Below are positions 52,488 to 61,386 of a DNA stretch of 64,000 bases, one piece after another (within the stretch, counting starts at the first letter, position 1; every line of letters starts with the position of its first letter). The notes beneath the pieces are model-generated. The model ran no database searches. It saw only the letters and a list, made by a program, of their open reading frames with translations, and was not told the DNA's origin. The DNA lies in the NCBI RefSeq assembly GCF_002906165.1, contig NZ_PPCN01000007.1, positions 1 to 64,000 on the forward strand, written 5' to 3'. Both the position numbers and the translations under genes were made by a program. The stretch is from Roseibium marinum. GTDB taxonomy: Bacteria; Pseudomonadota; Alphaproteobacteria; Rhizobiales; Stappiaceae.

Positions 52488-52777
52488 GTTTCTATCGCCA
52501 GTTTTCAGAGCATAATTCGGTAAGAAACCTAGTCGGCACCGTACCGCTTGTCATCTGTACGATCCGGACTAATGGTGGTGTCGCCCCCCGGAGCAGCCCC
52601 CCATAGAGCGTCACCACCCGCCCCCGGACAGGCTTAGCAACCCCGACCAGCACGCCTGACCAGGGCGACCTCCCTGCCCTGTGGCACGGGCAAATTAAAG
52701 GCGCCAAGTGACCGCATGGAGCCCGAAGCGGTTCCTGGCTTCCACATCGAATGTCAGTGAGTTTATATCAGTGACTG
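52488..52777. other. GC-rich noncoding stretch with a stem (possible IS remnant)
   Basis: About 290 bases between the kinase and VOC genes. GGTGGTG (52574-52580) can pair with CACCACC (52612-52618), enclosing runs of C and G. The words around 52570-52700 resemble noncoding ends of transposable elements, but I cannot name the family. No transposase is present. Confidence 0.35.
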
Positions 52778-53200
52778 TCAGTCCGTGGGCAGTAACTGCG
52801 GATTCCAGACGATTTCCCAAAGATGTCCGTCAGGATCCTTAAAGTAACCTGCGTAACCACCATAAAATGTATCCTGCGCAATCTTGACTATCTCTGCTCC
52901 CGCTCGTCGTGCCTTGCTCATGATCTCATCGACCTCCTCGCGGCGCAGCACATTATGCCCGATGGTAACGGCGGTGGAACTGACCGGTTGCTTTGGCAAG
53001 CCGGTGTCATGGGAAATGTCGTCCTGCGCCCAGATGGCGAGTTTCAGCCCGCCGGAGAGCTCGAAGAACGCCACCGCGCCATGCTCGAACTCGCGCCCGA
53101 TGATACCTTCGGTCGGCAGACCGAGCCCGTCGCGATAAAAGGAAAGTGAGTGCTCGAGATCGGCAACGCCAAGTGTCAGAACGGAAATCCGTGGCTTCAT
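52778..53200 (-). CDS. VOC-family (glyoxalase/dioxygenase-like) protein
   Basis: A 140-residue protein made of two beta-alpha-beta-beta-beta modules: ISVLTLGVADLEHSLSFYRDGLGLPTEGIIGREFEHGAVAFFEL and EEVDEIMSKARRAGAEIVKIAQDTFYGGYAGYFKDPDGHLWEIVWNP. The ending GYFKDPDGHLWEI with the metal-ligand Glu is typical of bleomycin-resistance/glyoxalase proteins. The start at 53200 has AAAGGG at 7-base spacing. It lies on the same strand as the kinase gene in the accessory patch. Substrate unknown. Confidence 0.8.
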   Translation of the reverse strand: MKPRISVLTLGVADLEHSLSFYRDGLGLPTEGIIGREFEHGAVAFFELSGGLKLAIWAQDDISHDTGLPKQPVSSTAVTIGHNVLRREEVDEIMSKARRAGAEIVKIAQDTFYGGYAGYFKDPDGHLWEIVWNPQLLPTD

Positions 53201-53588
53201 GTCCATACCCTTTCTATCGGCATCCACACCATGTAGACACCCCGATAGTCTTGGGCCGTCACCTATGCGACGGAAGGACCCACTTGACGGGGGCCGGGCC
53301 AACCTTCCCGAACCTAACCTGTTTCAGACGGGATGATTTTATGAGTGCGCGCGGCGAGCGTCAATGGCAACTACGTCAGCATGGCTGAAAACCGGCGTTC
53401 CCTTAACTGCCCCATCATCCCTTGCAACCAGGCCAGCCGGTCGGATCGGGGCTGGCCGCCTGAGCAAGCGGTGAAACCAGACCGTTGCATTTCTATCTGG
53501 CTGAAGGTGTTGCGCCCGTGACACGGATGGAAACCGGGCTTTTAAACCCTACAAATCCCGCGATCAATCCACCCTTCTCCGGCATTCT
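53201..53588. other. Gap between accessory patch and carbohydrate cluster
   Basis: About 390 bases holding direct repeat copy B (53417-53460) and no credible gene. A minus-strand frame at 53339-53524 has no family resemblance. This is probably the right edge of the inserted accessory region. Confidence 0.4.
53417..53460. repeat. Direct repeat copy B flanking the APH-VOC pair
   Basis: Matches 51523-51565 with TCCCTTGCAACC and AGCCGGTCGGATCGGGG in the same orientation, roughly 85-90% identical by eye over about 43 bases. Confidence 0.65.
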
Positions 53589-54410
53589 TCAGCTTTCATA
53601 TCTCACAAAGGCGAAACGCTGGCTGTCCGGTGCCCACGAGGGAACATTGATCGTCCCCTGCCCTCCATGCAGCGAGCAAAGGATCTGCGCCGGTCCGCCA
53701 TTGCCCGGCATGAGCCGCAATTCCACGGTCTTGCCGCCCGGATGGCCCTTGGTGCCGCCTTCATAGGCAAGATAGACCACCTTTTGACCGTCCGGCGACG
53801 GGTGCGGGAACCAGTTGACCCGTGCGTCGCCGGTCATGGCCTCCAGCCCGCTGCCGTCTGGATGAACGCGCCAGAGCTGAACCGAGCCGTCCCGCTCCCC
53901 GTTGAACCAGATCCACTTCCCGTCCGGCGAATAGTCCGGTCCGTCGCAATGGTCGAAGTCCGAAGTGACCTGAAATTCTTCTCCCCCTTCAGCGGGACAG
54001 GTGAAGATCTGATAGGTCTCGGCGCGCCGGGCCGTATAGGCGATCGTCCGGCCATCCGGCGCATAGCCGTGCCAGTAGGACGGCACCTTGCCGGTCACCT
54101 TTTTCGGTGTACCGCCGGTGGAAGGCAAAATGTAGATGCAGCTTTCCCTTGTCTGCGAAGAGTCGCTGATCACCAGCTTAGACCCGTCCGGAGACAGGCC
54201 GTGGTCATTGTTGATCTTGTTCGCAAAGCCGGTGTCGATTTCAGCAAGACCCGGTTCGGCCAGCGCAAGCCTGTAGAGCCTGCCGTCGCCATTGACGATC
54301 AGCTCAGACCCGTCAGGGGTCCAGTTCGGCGCCTCCAGATGGCGCTCAGTCACAAGGACGACGGTTTCCGCGCCTGTTTCGATATCGAATGTGCAAATAA
54401 AACTCTTCAT
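53589..54410 (-). CDS. Cytosolic TolB-like beta-propeller protein (PD40 repeats)
   Basis: A 273-residue protein built from WD40-like PD40 repeats: [107 protein letters not shown] and [16 protein letters not shown]. No signal peptide, so it is not the periplasmic TolB of Tol-Pal. Propellers of this kind include oligogalacturonate lyase-type enzymes. As the last gene of the sugar operon it may be a cytosolic lyase, hydrolase or isomerase for the imported oligosaccharide (inference). Confidence 0.8.
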   Translation of the reverse strand: MKSFICTFDIETGAETVVLVTERHLEAPNWTPDGSELIVNGDGRLYRLALAEPGLAEIDTGFANKINNDHGLSPDGSKLVISDSSQTRESCIYILPSTGGTPKKVTGKVPSYWHGYAPDGRTIAYTARRAETYQIFTCPAEGGEEFQVTSDFDHCDGPDYSPDGKWIWFNGERDGSVQLWRVHPDGSGLEAMTGDARVNWFPHPSPDGQKVVYLAYEGGTKGHPGGKTVELRLMPGNGGPAQILCSLHGGQGTINVPSWAPDSQRFAFVRYES

Positions 54411-54449
54411 GGGTGAATTCCTCGTGTGCGCGGGCTGGTTCCACGTTTG

Positions 54450-55646
54450 TCAGTCAAAAAAGGAGCTGTCCTCGGGAGACAGGTATTTGCGTGCTTTTGC
54501 GGGATTGATGGTGACGCCGAGACCCGGCGTGTCCGGAACACCGACATGACCGTCGCGCACGACAGGGTTCGGGAGGCCGTCGACGATGTCGTACCACCAG
54601 TCCGGCTCGCCGACCGGATACTCGAAAGCAATGAAATTGCGCGGTAGCGTCGCGCAGACCTGGACGAGCGCCGCAAGTCCCAGCAGACCGTTCGCGATAC
54701 CGTGCGGCGCGATCTGGATGCCGTGCAGATCGGCGTATTCGGCAATCCATTTCAGCTCCGCCAGGCCGCCGACATCGCACGGGTCGGGACCGATGACGTC
54801 CACGGCCCTGCTCTCGATCAGTGGCTTGAAATTCTGGCGCAGGTAGATCTGTTCGCCGGTATGGATCGGCGTTGTCGTCGAGCGCGTCAGGCCGGCGTAA
54901 AGATCCGCATCGACATAGGGCACATAATCACCGCTCAGAAGATCCTCCAGCCAGAGGAGATTGTGTTGCTCGACGGCTCTCGCGAACCGCGTCGCATCGC
55001 CCACCGTCCAGCCCGGTCCGCAATCGAGCGCCAGCCCGGCCCGGTCGCCGGTCACCTCTTTCATCGCCTGCACGCAGTCGGCCATATGCGCCAGGCCCCG
55101 CTCGGTCAGCACGCCGCGTTCATGGGTTCCGTGCTGGCCGGAAAAAACCCTGTCTCCGTAAAAGAAATCCGCGACGCCGGCCTCCATCCGGCCGTGAAAG
55201 CCGATGGGCTGCTTGACAATCGTGAACCCCTCCACCAGCGCCAGCATGGCGGCCGTGTTGCGGGCGTAGTCCTCAGGCGAAAAGCCGGTCATCGGTTCCC
55301 GCCTGCCACCGTTGTAGACCCTGACGCGATCGCGCTGCTTGCCGCCCAGAAGCTTGTAGACGGGAATCCCCGCCGCCTTGCCCGCGATGTCCCACAGGGC
55401 GATCTCGACAACGCTGACAGCCGCACCCCAGGGCTTGAAACCACCGAGATGACGGATATGGAGCATGACCCGTTCCACATCCGTCGGATCGAGCCCGACG
55501 ATCTTGTCCCTGAGTTGCAGCACCTGCGGCTTGAGGAACGGTTTCCAGCTTTCCGCCTGGGCATAGCCGTCAATTCCGGCATCGGTGACGATGCGCACGA
55601 CCGGGCTGGACCCCAGCATCGCGCATTTCAGATCGGTGATTTTCAA
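54450..55646 (-). CDS. Enolase-superfamily dehydratase (mandelate racemase/muconate lactonising type)
   Basis: A 398-residue enzyme with an N-terminal capping domain (residues 1-120) and a TIM barrel. Metal ligands are visible: Asp in GLALDCGPGW, Glu in LLWLEDLLSG, Glu in PIHTGEQIY. The catalytic His is in QIAPHGIANG, with Asp in VIGPDPCDVGG. This resembles sugar-acid dehydratases (galactonate/rhamnonate type), which remove water from aldonic acids. It lies 15 bases after the isomerase gene and 39 before the propeller gene. Exact substrate cannot be read. Confidence 0.86.
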   Translation of the reverse strand: MKITDLKCAMLGSSPVVRIVTDAGIDGYAQAESWKPFLKPQVLQLRDKIVGLDPTDVERVMLHIRHLGGFKPWGAAVSVVEIALWDIAGKAAGIPVYKLLGGKQRDRVRVYNGGRREPMTGFSPEDYARNTAAMLALVEGFTIVKQPIGFHGRMEAGVADFFYGDRVFSGQHGTHERGVLTERGLAHMADCVQAMKEVTGDRAGLALDCGPGWTVGDATRFARAVEQHNLLWLEDLLSGDYVPYVDADLYAGLTRSTTTPIHTGEQIYLRQNFKPLIESRAVDVIGPDPCDVGGLAELKWIAEYADLHGIQIAPHGIANGLLGLAALVQVCATLPRNFIAFEYPVGEPDWWYDIVDGLPNPVVRDGHVGVPDTPGLGVTINPAKARKYLSPEDSSFFD

Positions 55647-55661
55647 GTGTCGGCTCCGATC

Positions 55662-56417
55662 CTAAAAACCAAGCGCGCGCAGATAGTCGATCGAGCGCTG
55701 CGCGAACCGCTTCCAGTCCGCCGGATTGTCGTGCTCGGTGACGATCAGGTCGGCGTTGGTCTGCTTGAACAATGGCGCCAGAGCGGGCCAGTCGATGATG
55801 CCGTCGCCTGTGGCTGTCCATCCGTCGTCCGTCTGCGTGCCCGGCGGCGCGGTATCCTTTGGCTGAATGGCGAATATGCGGTCGGCGTATTTGATCAGTT
55901 CTCGTGCCGGATCCGCACCGGCACGGGTGATCCAGCCGCAATCGATCTCGAAAAGCACCTCCTCCCCGGCCCCCAGAATATGGTCGATCGGACGGCTGCC
56001 GTCCGGCAGCGGCACATATTCGAAATCGTGATTGTGCCAGAGAACCTTGAGACCATGCGGTGCGGCAAGCCGCGCTCCTTCGGCGAGCCTGTCGCCGATC
56101 CGCTTCCAGAAATCGCTGCTGTTCTCGCGCTCCGGTTCAGGAACGAAAGGCGGGATCATGTAGCGCGCACCGAGCGTCTGCGCGATGTCGATGAACCGCC
56201 CCGGCTCGTTGACAAGCCCGGAAAGCGGCATGTGAAAGCTGTAACAGGCCAGTCCCGCATCGTCGATCTGACGCCGCAGCAGAGCGGGATCCTCCTGATA
56301 GGCCGGCAACCAGGGCTCCACGCCGTCATATCCCATGTCCTTGAGGACCGGCAGATGATCCGCCAGGGGTGGAAAATTGCGGGAGGAATAGAGCTGGTAG
56401 GAAATCTTGTAGGTCAT
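55662..56417 (-). CDS. Xylose-isomerase-like TIM-barrel sugar isomerase/epimerase
   Basis: A 251-residue AP-endonuclease-2/xylose-isomerase-fold protein: YKISYQLYSSRNFPPLADHLPVLKDMGYDGVEPW start, LVNEPGRFIDIAQTLGARYMIPPF, LKVLWHNHDFEYVPLPDG, GAGEEVLFEIDCGWITRAG and DLIVTEHDNPADWKRF. Metal ligands Glu/Asp/His/Glu at strand ends look intact. It probably isomerises or epimerises a (keto)sugar from the imported substrate. It is 36 bases downstream of the VOC gene. Confidence 0.85.
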   Translation of the reverse strand: MTYKISYQLYSSRNFPPLADHLPVLKDMGYDGVEPWLPAYQEDPALLRRQIDDAGLACYSFHMPLSGLVNEPGRFIDIAQTLGARYMIPPFVPEPERENSSDFWKRIGDRLAEGARLAAPHGLKVLWHNHDFEYVPLPDGSRPIDHILGAGEEVLFEIDCGWITRAGADPARELIKYADRIFAIQPKDTAPPGTQTDDGWTATGDGIIDWPALAPLFKQTNADLIVTEHDNPADWKRFAQRSIDYLRALGF

Positions 56418-56453
56418 GATCGATGGGCTTTCGGACAGGACAGGCAGGAACCG

Positions 56454-56933
56454 TCAGGATTGCTGTTCCTTGTCGTTGTCGAATTCAAGAAGTTCAATCA
56501 TCGCTCCAAGATCGGCGACCGTATCGTAATAGGCATAGCGCCCGTGACCGCCGTCGAACTCTCCGCGTTGCAGCAGCCTGTGGCCCTGCCCTTCCAGGTA
56601 GGCGTTGCGCCGGGTCAGATTGCGGGTCCGGAAGGCAATGTGGTGGCAGCCGGGCCCGCGGCTTTCCAGAAGATCGCGCCACGCGCTTTTTTCCGGTCCC
56701 GGCTCCAGGAATTCCACATCGATGTTGCCGAACGCGAACATCATGATGCGGCACCCCACCTTCGCCGGCTTGCCGTCGTAGACTGCCTGCGCTTCGTCGG
56801 CATCCGCGGCCCTACCTTCCTCGGGCAGAGGCTTGCCAGTCAGTTCGGAGAACCATTTCGTGGATTTTTGAACGTCATGGGTAACGAAGCAGATCTGCAT
56901 TACTGCGTCTTCGTCCAGCAGGCGCTTGTCCAT
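56454..56933 (-). CDS. VOC-family protein in the sugar operon
   Basis: A 159-residue protein of VOC type: MQICFVTHDVQKSTKWFSELTGKPLP, RIMMFAFGNIDVEFLEPGPEKSAWRDLLESRGPGCHHIAFRTRN and RYAYYDTVADLGAMIELLEFD. His in CHHIAF and the Glu in MIELLEF are the usual metal ligands. Located between binding-protein and isomerase genes, it may be an epimerase or lactonase-like step in the same pathway. Relative to the accessory VOC gene (52778) it is clearly a different subgroup. Confidence 0.82.
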   Translation of the reverse strand: MDKRLLDEDAVMQICFVTHDVQKSTKWFSELTGKPLPEEGRAADADEAQAVYDGKPAKVGCRIMMFAFGNIDVEFLEPGPEKSAWRDLLESRGPGCHHIAFRTRNLTRRNAYLEGQGHRLLQRGEFDGGHGRYAYYDTVADLGAMIELLEFDNDKEQQS

Positions 56934-56965
56934 CTGTGTTGTCCTGATGAAAATGGAAACGGGAG

Positions 56966-56996
56966 CGCGGGACGGTCCCCGGAGGGACCGCCCCGC
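56966..56996 (-). terminator. GC hairpin after the sugar-binding-protein gene
   Basis: CGGTCCC (56973-56979) pairs with GGGACCG (56984-56990) around CGGA, with further outer pairing of GCGGG and CCCGC. It lies just past the binding-protein stop on the minus strand, without a U tract. Third example in this window of a hairpin trailing a solute-binding-protein gene. Confidence 0.6.
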
Positions 56997-57004
56997 CGGG
57001 AGGA

Positions 57005-58252
57005 TCAGTTGAGGATGATGTCGTAGTTTTCCTTCAGTTCCTCGATGGCCTCGTCGGTGGTCATGGTGTCATCGCTCCAGAAATTGAAGGCGACTTCCCA
57101 GATCGAGGCCTGCCAGTCCGCGTCCACCATGGAATGCGGGTTCTGGACCTGCCGTGCGGGATCCTTCAAAATGGTCTGAACTTCCCTGGAACAGGGATCG
57201 AGCGAAGACTGGTCGACGTCGGTCCTCACCGGCGTTGACCCTTTCTTGGCGGCAAAGGCGGAATTGATGTCCGGGCTGACGGTCATCAGCGCGAATTCCA
57301 CCTCCTTGGCATCCACGTCCGCCGGCTGGTTGCCGAGAAGGCCCCAGGCATCCACCGTGACCGACAGGGCCTTGGCGCCCGGGATCTGGATACATCCGAA
57401 ATCCTTGCCCGCTTCCTTGCCGGCCACGCGCCATTCACCCTTCATCCAGTCCCCGTGGATCTGCATCAGGGCCTTTTCGGAGATGACGAAATTGGTCGTC
57501 ATGTTCCAGTCGCGATTGACCGATCCGTCATCGGCCGCCTGCTGAAACTTGCGCAGCCAGTCGAAGGTTTCGCGCAGCGGCGCCTCATCCAGCGCGGCGG
57601 GATCGGGCTTCGGCCCGTAGATGCGCGTGAAGTAATCCGCCCCGCCGACAGTGGCGACAAGCGCATGGGTCAGGTAGCCGATCTGCCAGGCCTGTGCACC
57701 GACTGCCAGAGGCACGTATCCGGCCTCGCGGATCTTGTCGAATTCGGAGAACATGTCGTCAAGCGAGGTCCAGGATGCGGGATCCACGCCCGCTTTCTCG
57801 GCAACCGCCTTGTTGTAGAAGACCATGCCGTCGATATGAATTCCCAATGGGAATTTCATGATCTCGCCATCCACGGTGATCGATTTCACCACGGAAGGCG
57901 GCAGGTTTGCCGTAACGCCCGCTTCCTCGAATTCCTTCGTCAGCGGCCGGCCGAGACCCATCTGCGTCAGGTCGCGGTAGACGGCGGGGTTGTTCTCCGA
58001 AAAGATGTTGGGCGGCTGGCCGCCGGTCACCAGGTTCAGCAGATTGACGTTCGAACCGGTGTCATGGGGAATGGTGATATCGATCCATTCGATGCCGCGT
58101 TCCTCCGCGCCGTCTTTCAGGACGTTGAGCGCGGCCACTTCCGCCGGCGAGGACCATTTCTGATAGATTATCAGTTCCTGCGGTTCGGCCCAGGCCGATC
58201 CGGCTGACAAGATGGCCGACGCCGACACGATCATTGCAAACTTCTTCAACAT
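57005..58252 (-). CDS. Carbohydrate ABC solute-binding protein (CUT1 type)
   Basis: A 415-residue periplasmic protein with the signal peptide MLKKFAMIVSASAILSAGSAWA, cleavage before EPQELIIYQKWSSPAE. The extracellular solute-binding family 1 pattern is clear: GGQPPNIFSENNPAVYRDL, KFPLGIHIDGMVFYNKAVAEKAGVDPASWTSLDDMFSEFDKI, MQIHGDWMKGEWRVAGKEAGKDFG. It begins the sugar-degradation half of the operon, downstream of the ATPase gene. Ligand is probably an oligosaccharide or sugar acid. Confidence 0.88.
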   Translation of the reverse strand: MLKKFAMIVSASAILSAGSAWAEPQELIIYQKWSSPAEVAALNVLKDGAEERGIEWIDITIPHDTGSNVNLLNLVTGGQPPNIFSENNPAVYRDLTQMGLGRPLTKEFEEAGVTANLPPSVVKSITVDGEIMKFPLGIHIDGMVFYNKAVAEKAGVDPASWTSLDDMFSEFDKIREAGYVPLAVGAQAWQIGYLTHALVATVGGADYFTRIYGPKPDPAALDEAPLRETFDWLRKFQQAADDGSVNRDWNMTTNFVISEKALMQIHGDWMKGEWRVAGKEAGKDFGCIQIPGAKALSVTVDAWGLLGNQPADVDAKEVEFALMTVSPDINSAFAAKKGSTPVRTDVDQSSLDPCSREVQTILKDPARQVQNPHSMVDADWQASIWEVAFNFWSDDTMTTDEAIEELKENYDIILN

Positions 58253-58275
58253 GACTTCCTCCCTTAGTCGAAGAC

Positions 58276-59376
58276 CTAAAGCCGCAGGCCGGAACCGGCG
58301 GCAAACACATTGAGCTTGTTTTTCGGATAGGCGACCGAGACCGCATCCCCCGGATGAAGGGCACTCGCCCGGTCGGGTTCGGTGCGCACCGCCAGCAGGC
58401 GGTCTTCATAGGCAAGCGACAGGATGGTGTCGGATCCGGTGCGCTCTATGATCTTGACCTTCAGGTCAAACGTCGCGGCGGGTTCGCTCACCGTGCCGTT
58501 CGGCGGGCTGAAATGCTCCGGCCGGAAACCGACGATAATCTCCTCGCCGTCCTGCGGCGTGCGGTCGAACGCATAGCCCGACAGATCCACCTGTATGCCC
58601 GAACTGAGGGCGGCGATCGGCCGTCCCGTGCTCCGCGAGAACACCCCGGCATTGAGATTCATCTGCGGCGATCCGATGAACCCGGCAACGAAGAGGTTTC
58701 GCGGACGTTCGTAGACCTCGTCCGGAGACCCGAACTGCTGGATCTCCCCGCCGTTCATGACCGCGATCTTGGTTGCCATCGTCATCGCTTCGATCTGGTC
58801 GTGCGTCACATAGACGATGGTGGGCTTCAGTTCGTCATGCAGCTTCTTGATCTCAAGCCGCATTTCCGTGCGCAGCTTGGCGTCGAGATTGGAAAGCGGC
58901 TCGTCGAAGAGAAGCACATCGGCGTGCTTGACCAGGGCGCGCCCGATGGCGACACGCTGGCGCTGGCCGCCGGAAAGATGCGCCGGTTTGCGGTTGAGCA
59001 GTGGATCGAGCTGAAGCAGGTTGCTGGCCCAGGCGATGCGCCTTTCGATTTCAGCGGAATCGAGCTTGCGCGCGGCAAGGCCGAAGCGCAGGTTTCCACG
59101 CACCGTCTTGGTCGGATAGAGCGCGTAGGACTGAAAGACCATGGCAAGGCCCCTGTCCTTCGGGTCCAGTTCGGTGACATCGCGGTCGCCGATCATGATC
59201 CTGCCGCTGGTGACATCCACCAGTCCGGCCAGGAGGTTCAACAGCGTGGTCTTGCCACAGCCGGACGGGCCGAGAAGCACCAGGAAATCGCTGTCCTCGA
59301 CTTGGAGATTCAGCCCGTCGAGAACGGCCATATGGCCGTAGGACTTGTTGATGTGTTCAAAGGAAACGGTTGGCAT
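58276..59376 (-). CDS. UgpC/MalK-type ABC ATPase for sugar uptake
   Basis: A 366-residue ATPase: Walker A GPSGCGKTTL, signature LSGGQRQRVAIGRALV, Walker B VLLFDEPLSNLDAKLR, H-loop VTHDQIEAM, then a C-terminal TOBE/MalK regulatory domain from about residue 240. The start at 59376 (MPTVSFEHINKSYG) has GAGAG upstream; the longer frame is not used. It energises the two permeases encoded upstream. Confidence 0.9.
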   Translation of the reverse strand: MPTVSFEHINKSYGHMAVLDGLNLQVEDSDFLVLLGPSGCGKTTLLNLLAGLVDVTSGRIMIGDRDVTELDPKDRGLAMVFQSYALYPTKTVRGNLRFGLAARKLDSAEIERRIAWASNLLQLDPLLNRKPAHLSGGQRQRVAIGRALVKHADVLLFDEPLSNLDAKLRTEMRLEIKKLHDELKPTIVYVTHDQIEAMTMATKIAVMNGGEIQQFGSPDEVYERPRNLFVAGFIGSPQMNLNAGVFSRSTGRPIAALSSGIQVDLSGYAFDRTPQDGEEIIVGFRPEHFSPPNGTVSEPAATFDLKVKIIERTGSDTILSLAYEDRLLAVRTEPDRASALHPGDAVSVAYPKNKLNVFAAGSGLRL

Positions 59377-59383
59377 ATTTCTC

Positions 59384-60319
59384 TCAGCCCTTGATCGCGC
59401 CGGCGGAAATGCCCTGGACAAAGAACTTGCCGAGCACGAAATAGATGACAAGCGGCGGGATGGCCGTCAGCAGAGCCGCCGCCATGTTGGCGTTGTAGGA
59501 AACCGTGCCGGTCGACACCGTCACCAGGTTCGCCAGATTGACCGTCATGGGTTGACCGCCCGGCCCACCGAAAGTCACGCCGATCAGATAGTCGTTCCAG
59601 ATGTGGGTGATCTGCATGATCAGGACGACGATCAGGATATTGGCGGACATGGGCAGTATGATTTCTCCGAAGATGCGCCAGAACGAACCGCTGTCGATCA
59701 TCGCCGCCTTGATCAGTTCGTCCGGGATGTCCTTGTAGTAATTCCGGAAAATCAGCGTAACGATCGGCATGGTCATGACCGTGTGAATGAATGCGACCGC
59801 CCACAGAGAGCCGTATATGCCCAGATGCACGGTCAGTTGAATGAGCGGGAACATGATGATCTGGAAGGGGACGAAAGCCGCCATGAAGAGAACGAACAGG
59901 AAGGTTCCCGCCCATTTGACATTCCACAGCGCCAGGGCGTATCCGGTGACGGCCGAAAGCGAGATCGAGGCGACAAGCGAGGGAATGAGGATCTTGACCG
60001 AGTTCCAGAACCCGATCTTGAGGCCTTCGCAGGTGATACCGGAACAGGCTTCGTTCCAGGCGAAATTCCACGGTTCCCAGGTCCATTCGGTCGGCAACGC
60101 GAAGATGGCGCCCTGGCGGATCTGTTCCATTGTCTTGAAGGACGTGACCACCAGGACGTAGAGCGGAATGCAGTAAAAGGCGGCGGCCATGGCGAGAAAA
60201 ACCAGGATCGCGATGGAACGGCCATTGATGCGCGGTTTCCTGCGCGGAAAGATCACCGGCTTTTCCTGCGCTCCCGCGCTGACGCGGATTGCCGGGCGAA
60301 CGGCCAGAGGATCGGTCAT
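59384..60319 (-). CDS. Carbohydrate ABC permease, MalG type
   Basis: A 311-residue permease with six spans and the CUT1 coupling loop (KDIPDELIKAAMIDSGSFWRIFGEIILPMS). The N-terminal 40 residues are cytosolic and basic. Its start overlaps the MalF-type gene stop by one base. Seven bases separate it from the ATPase gene. Confidence 0.9.
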   Translation of the reverse strand: MTDPLAVRPAIRVSAGAQEKPVIFPRRKPRINGRSIAILVFLAMAAAFYCIPLYVLVVTSFKTMEQIRQGAIFALPTEWTWEPWNFAWNEACSGITCEGLKIGFWNSVKILIPSLVASISLSAVTGYALALWNVKWAGTFLFVLFMAAFVPFQIIMFPLIQLTVHLGIYGSLWAVAFIHTVMTMPIVTLIFRNYYKDIPDELIKAAMIDSGSFWRIFGEIILPMSANILIVVLIMQITHIWNDYLIGVTFGGPGGQPMTVNLANLVTVSTGTVSYNANMAAALLTAIPPLVIYFVLGKFFVQGISAGAIKG

Positions 60320-61215
60320 CAGGCGGCCGCCTTCCGGGCCAGCCGCTGCTGCCAGGCGGTCAGAAGCACGAGGGGAAGGAAAACTGCCAGCGTTATCAGC
60401 AGCATCATCGTCGCGGCGGCGGAGGCATAACCGAGATTGCCGCGCTGTGTCATGGCGTTGATGGTGAAATAGGCCGGAACCCAGGTGGACTGACCCGGTC
60501 CGCCATTGGTCATGGCGACGATGATGTCGTAGGCCTTGATCACACCCAGCGACAGCAGGATGGCGCAGGTCAGGAAGGTGAACTTCATCATCGGAATGAT
60601 GATCTCGATATAGACGCGCACCAGACTGACGCCGTCCAGACGCGCCGCATTCCAGATTTCCTCGTTGATGCCCTTCAGCCCGGCCAGCATCAGCGCCAGA
60701 TAAAAGCCGGAGCTTTGCCAGACCGAGGCGATAATGACGGCGTACATCGCCGTTTCGCCTTCCGCGAGCCAGTTGAAATGCACGCCGGTAAAGCCAAGGC
60801 CGTGCATGAAATTCTGCAGTCCGAGGTCGGGATTGAATATCCAGCGCCAGGCAACGCCGGTCACGATAAGGGAAACCGCCAGGGGATAGAGAAACACCGT
60901 GCGGAAGAAATCCTCCCCCCGGCGTTCCCGCTCGATCATGGCGGCAAGGATGAAGCCGAAGACGATGGCCAGCGCGCTGCCGAGCGCGAGCACGATCAGA
61001 TTGGTAAGCGAAATGCTCCAGGCATTGTCCTGGAACAGCCTGTCATACTGACGAAAAGGCCGGGAAAAATCGATCGCGGATTCCGGCAGTCTGCGGCTGC
61101 GTGTGAACGAGACATAGACCGTCCATGCAATAGCTCCAATGAAGGCCACCAGCGCGATGATGGCGGCCGGCGCCAGAGCCAACTGGGGTGCCAACCGGTT
61201 CAACCGGTATCTCAT
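60319..61215 (-). CDS. Carbohydrate ABC permease, MalF type
   Basis: A 298-residue permease with six spans, EAA-type loop (INEEIWNAARLDGVSLVRVYIEIIIPMMKF), and the typical MalF-family GGPGQSTWVPAYFT near the end. It is the first gene of the minus-strand operon, so the promoter lies in 61216-61386, where a LacI-like palindrome is found. Confidence 0.9.
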   Translation of the reverse strand: MRYRLNRLAPQLALAPAAIIALVAFIGAIAWTVYVSFTRSRRLPESAIDFSRPFRQYDRLFQDNAWSISLTNLIVLALGSALAIVFGFILAAMIERERRGEDFFRTVFLYPLAVSLIVTGVAWRWIFNPDLGLQNFMHGLGFTGVHFNWLAEGETAMYAVIIASVWQSSGFYLALMLAGLKGINEEIWNAARLDGVSLVRVYIEIIIPMMKFTFLTCAILLSLGVIKAYDIIVAMTNGGPGQSTWVPAYFTINAMTQRGNLGYASAAATMMLLITLAVFLPLVLLTAWQQRLARKAAA

Positions 61216-61273
61216 ATGCGCCTCCCTGCGCGTTCTTCGATAATCGGCTTTCTTGGTGGGTTGCCCCGAGCCG

Positions 61274-61287
61274 TATTATCGTTAATA
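61274..61287. promoter_or_regulatory. Candidate LacI-family operator (divergent promoter region)
   Basis: TATTATCGTTAATA is a near-palindrome with a central CG, the pattern of LacI/GalR sites. It lies between the divergent ABC operon and the aldo-keto reductase gene. The reverse complement TATTAACGATAATA shares TATTAACG with a second site ahead of the lacI-type gene (62260). Confidence 0.5.
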
Positions 61288-61386
61288 TGACTGCAAATTC
61301 CGGACGACGGGTCAAGCGTAAAATTTGAAAAACCTGAGATTACCGGTGATCAAGCAGTGGGATTAAAAAAACTGGGAGCAATTTAA

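Noticed and set aside
53589..54410. TolB of the Tol-Pal envelope complex
   Set aside because: No signal peptide, no N-terminal TolB domain, and no tolQRA or pal genes nearby.
54702..57026. Plus-strand frame of 774 codons across the sugar operon
   Set aside because: It crosses three real minus-strand genes and has the Arg/Asp/His-rich composition of antisense translation.
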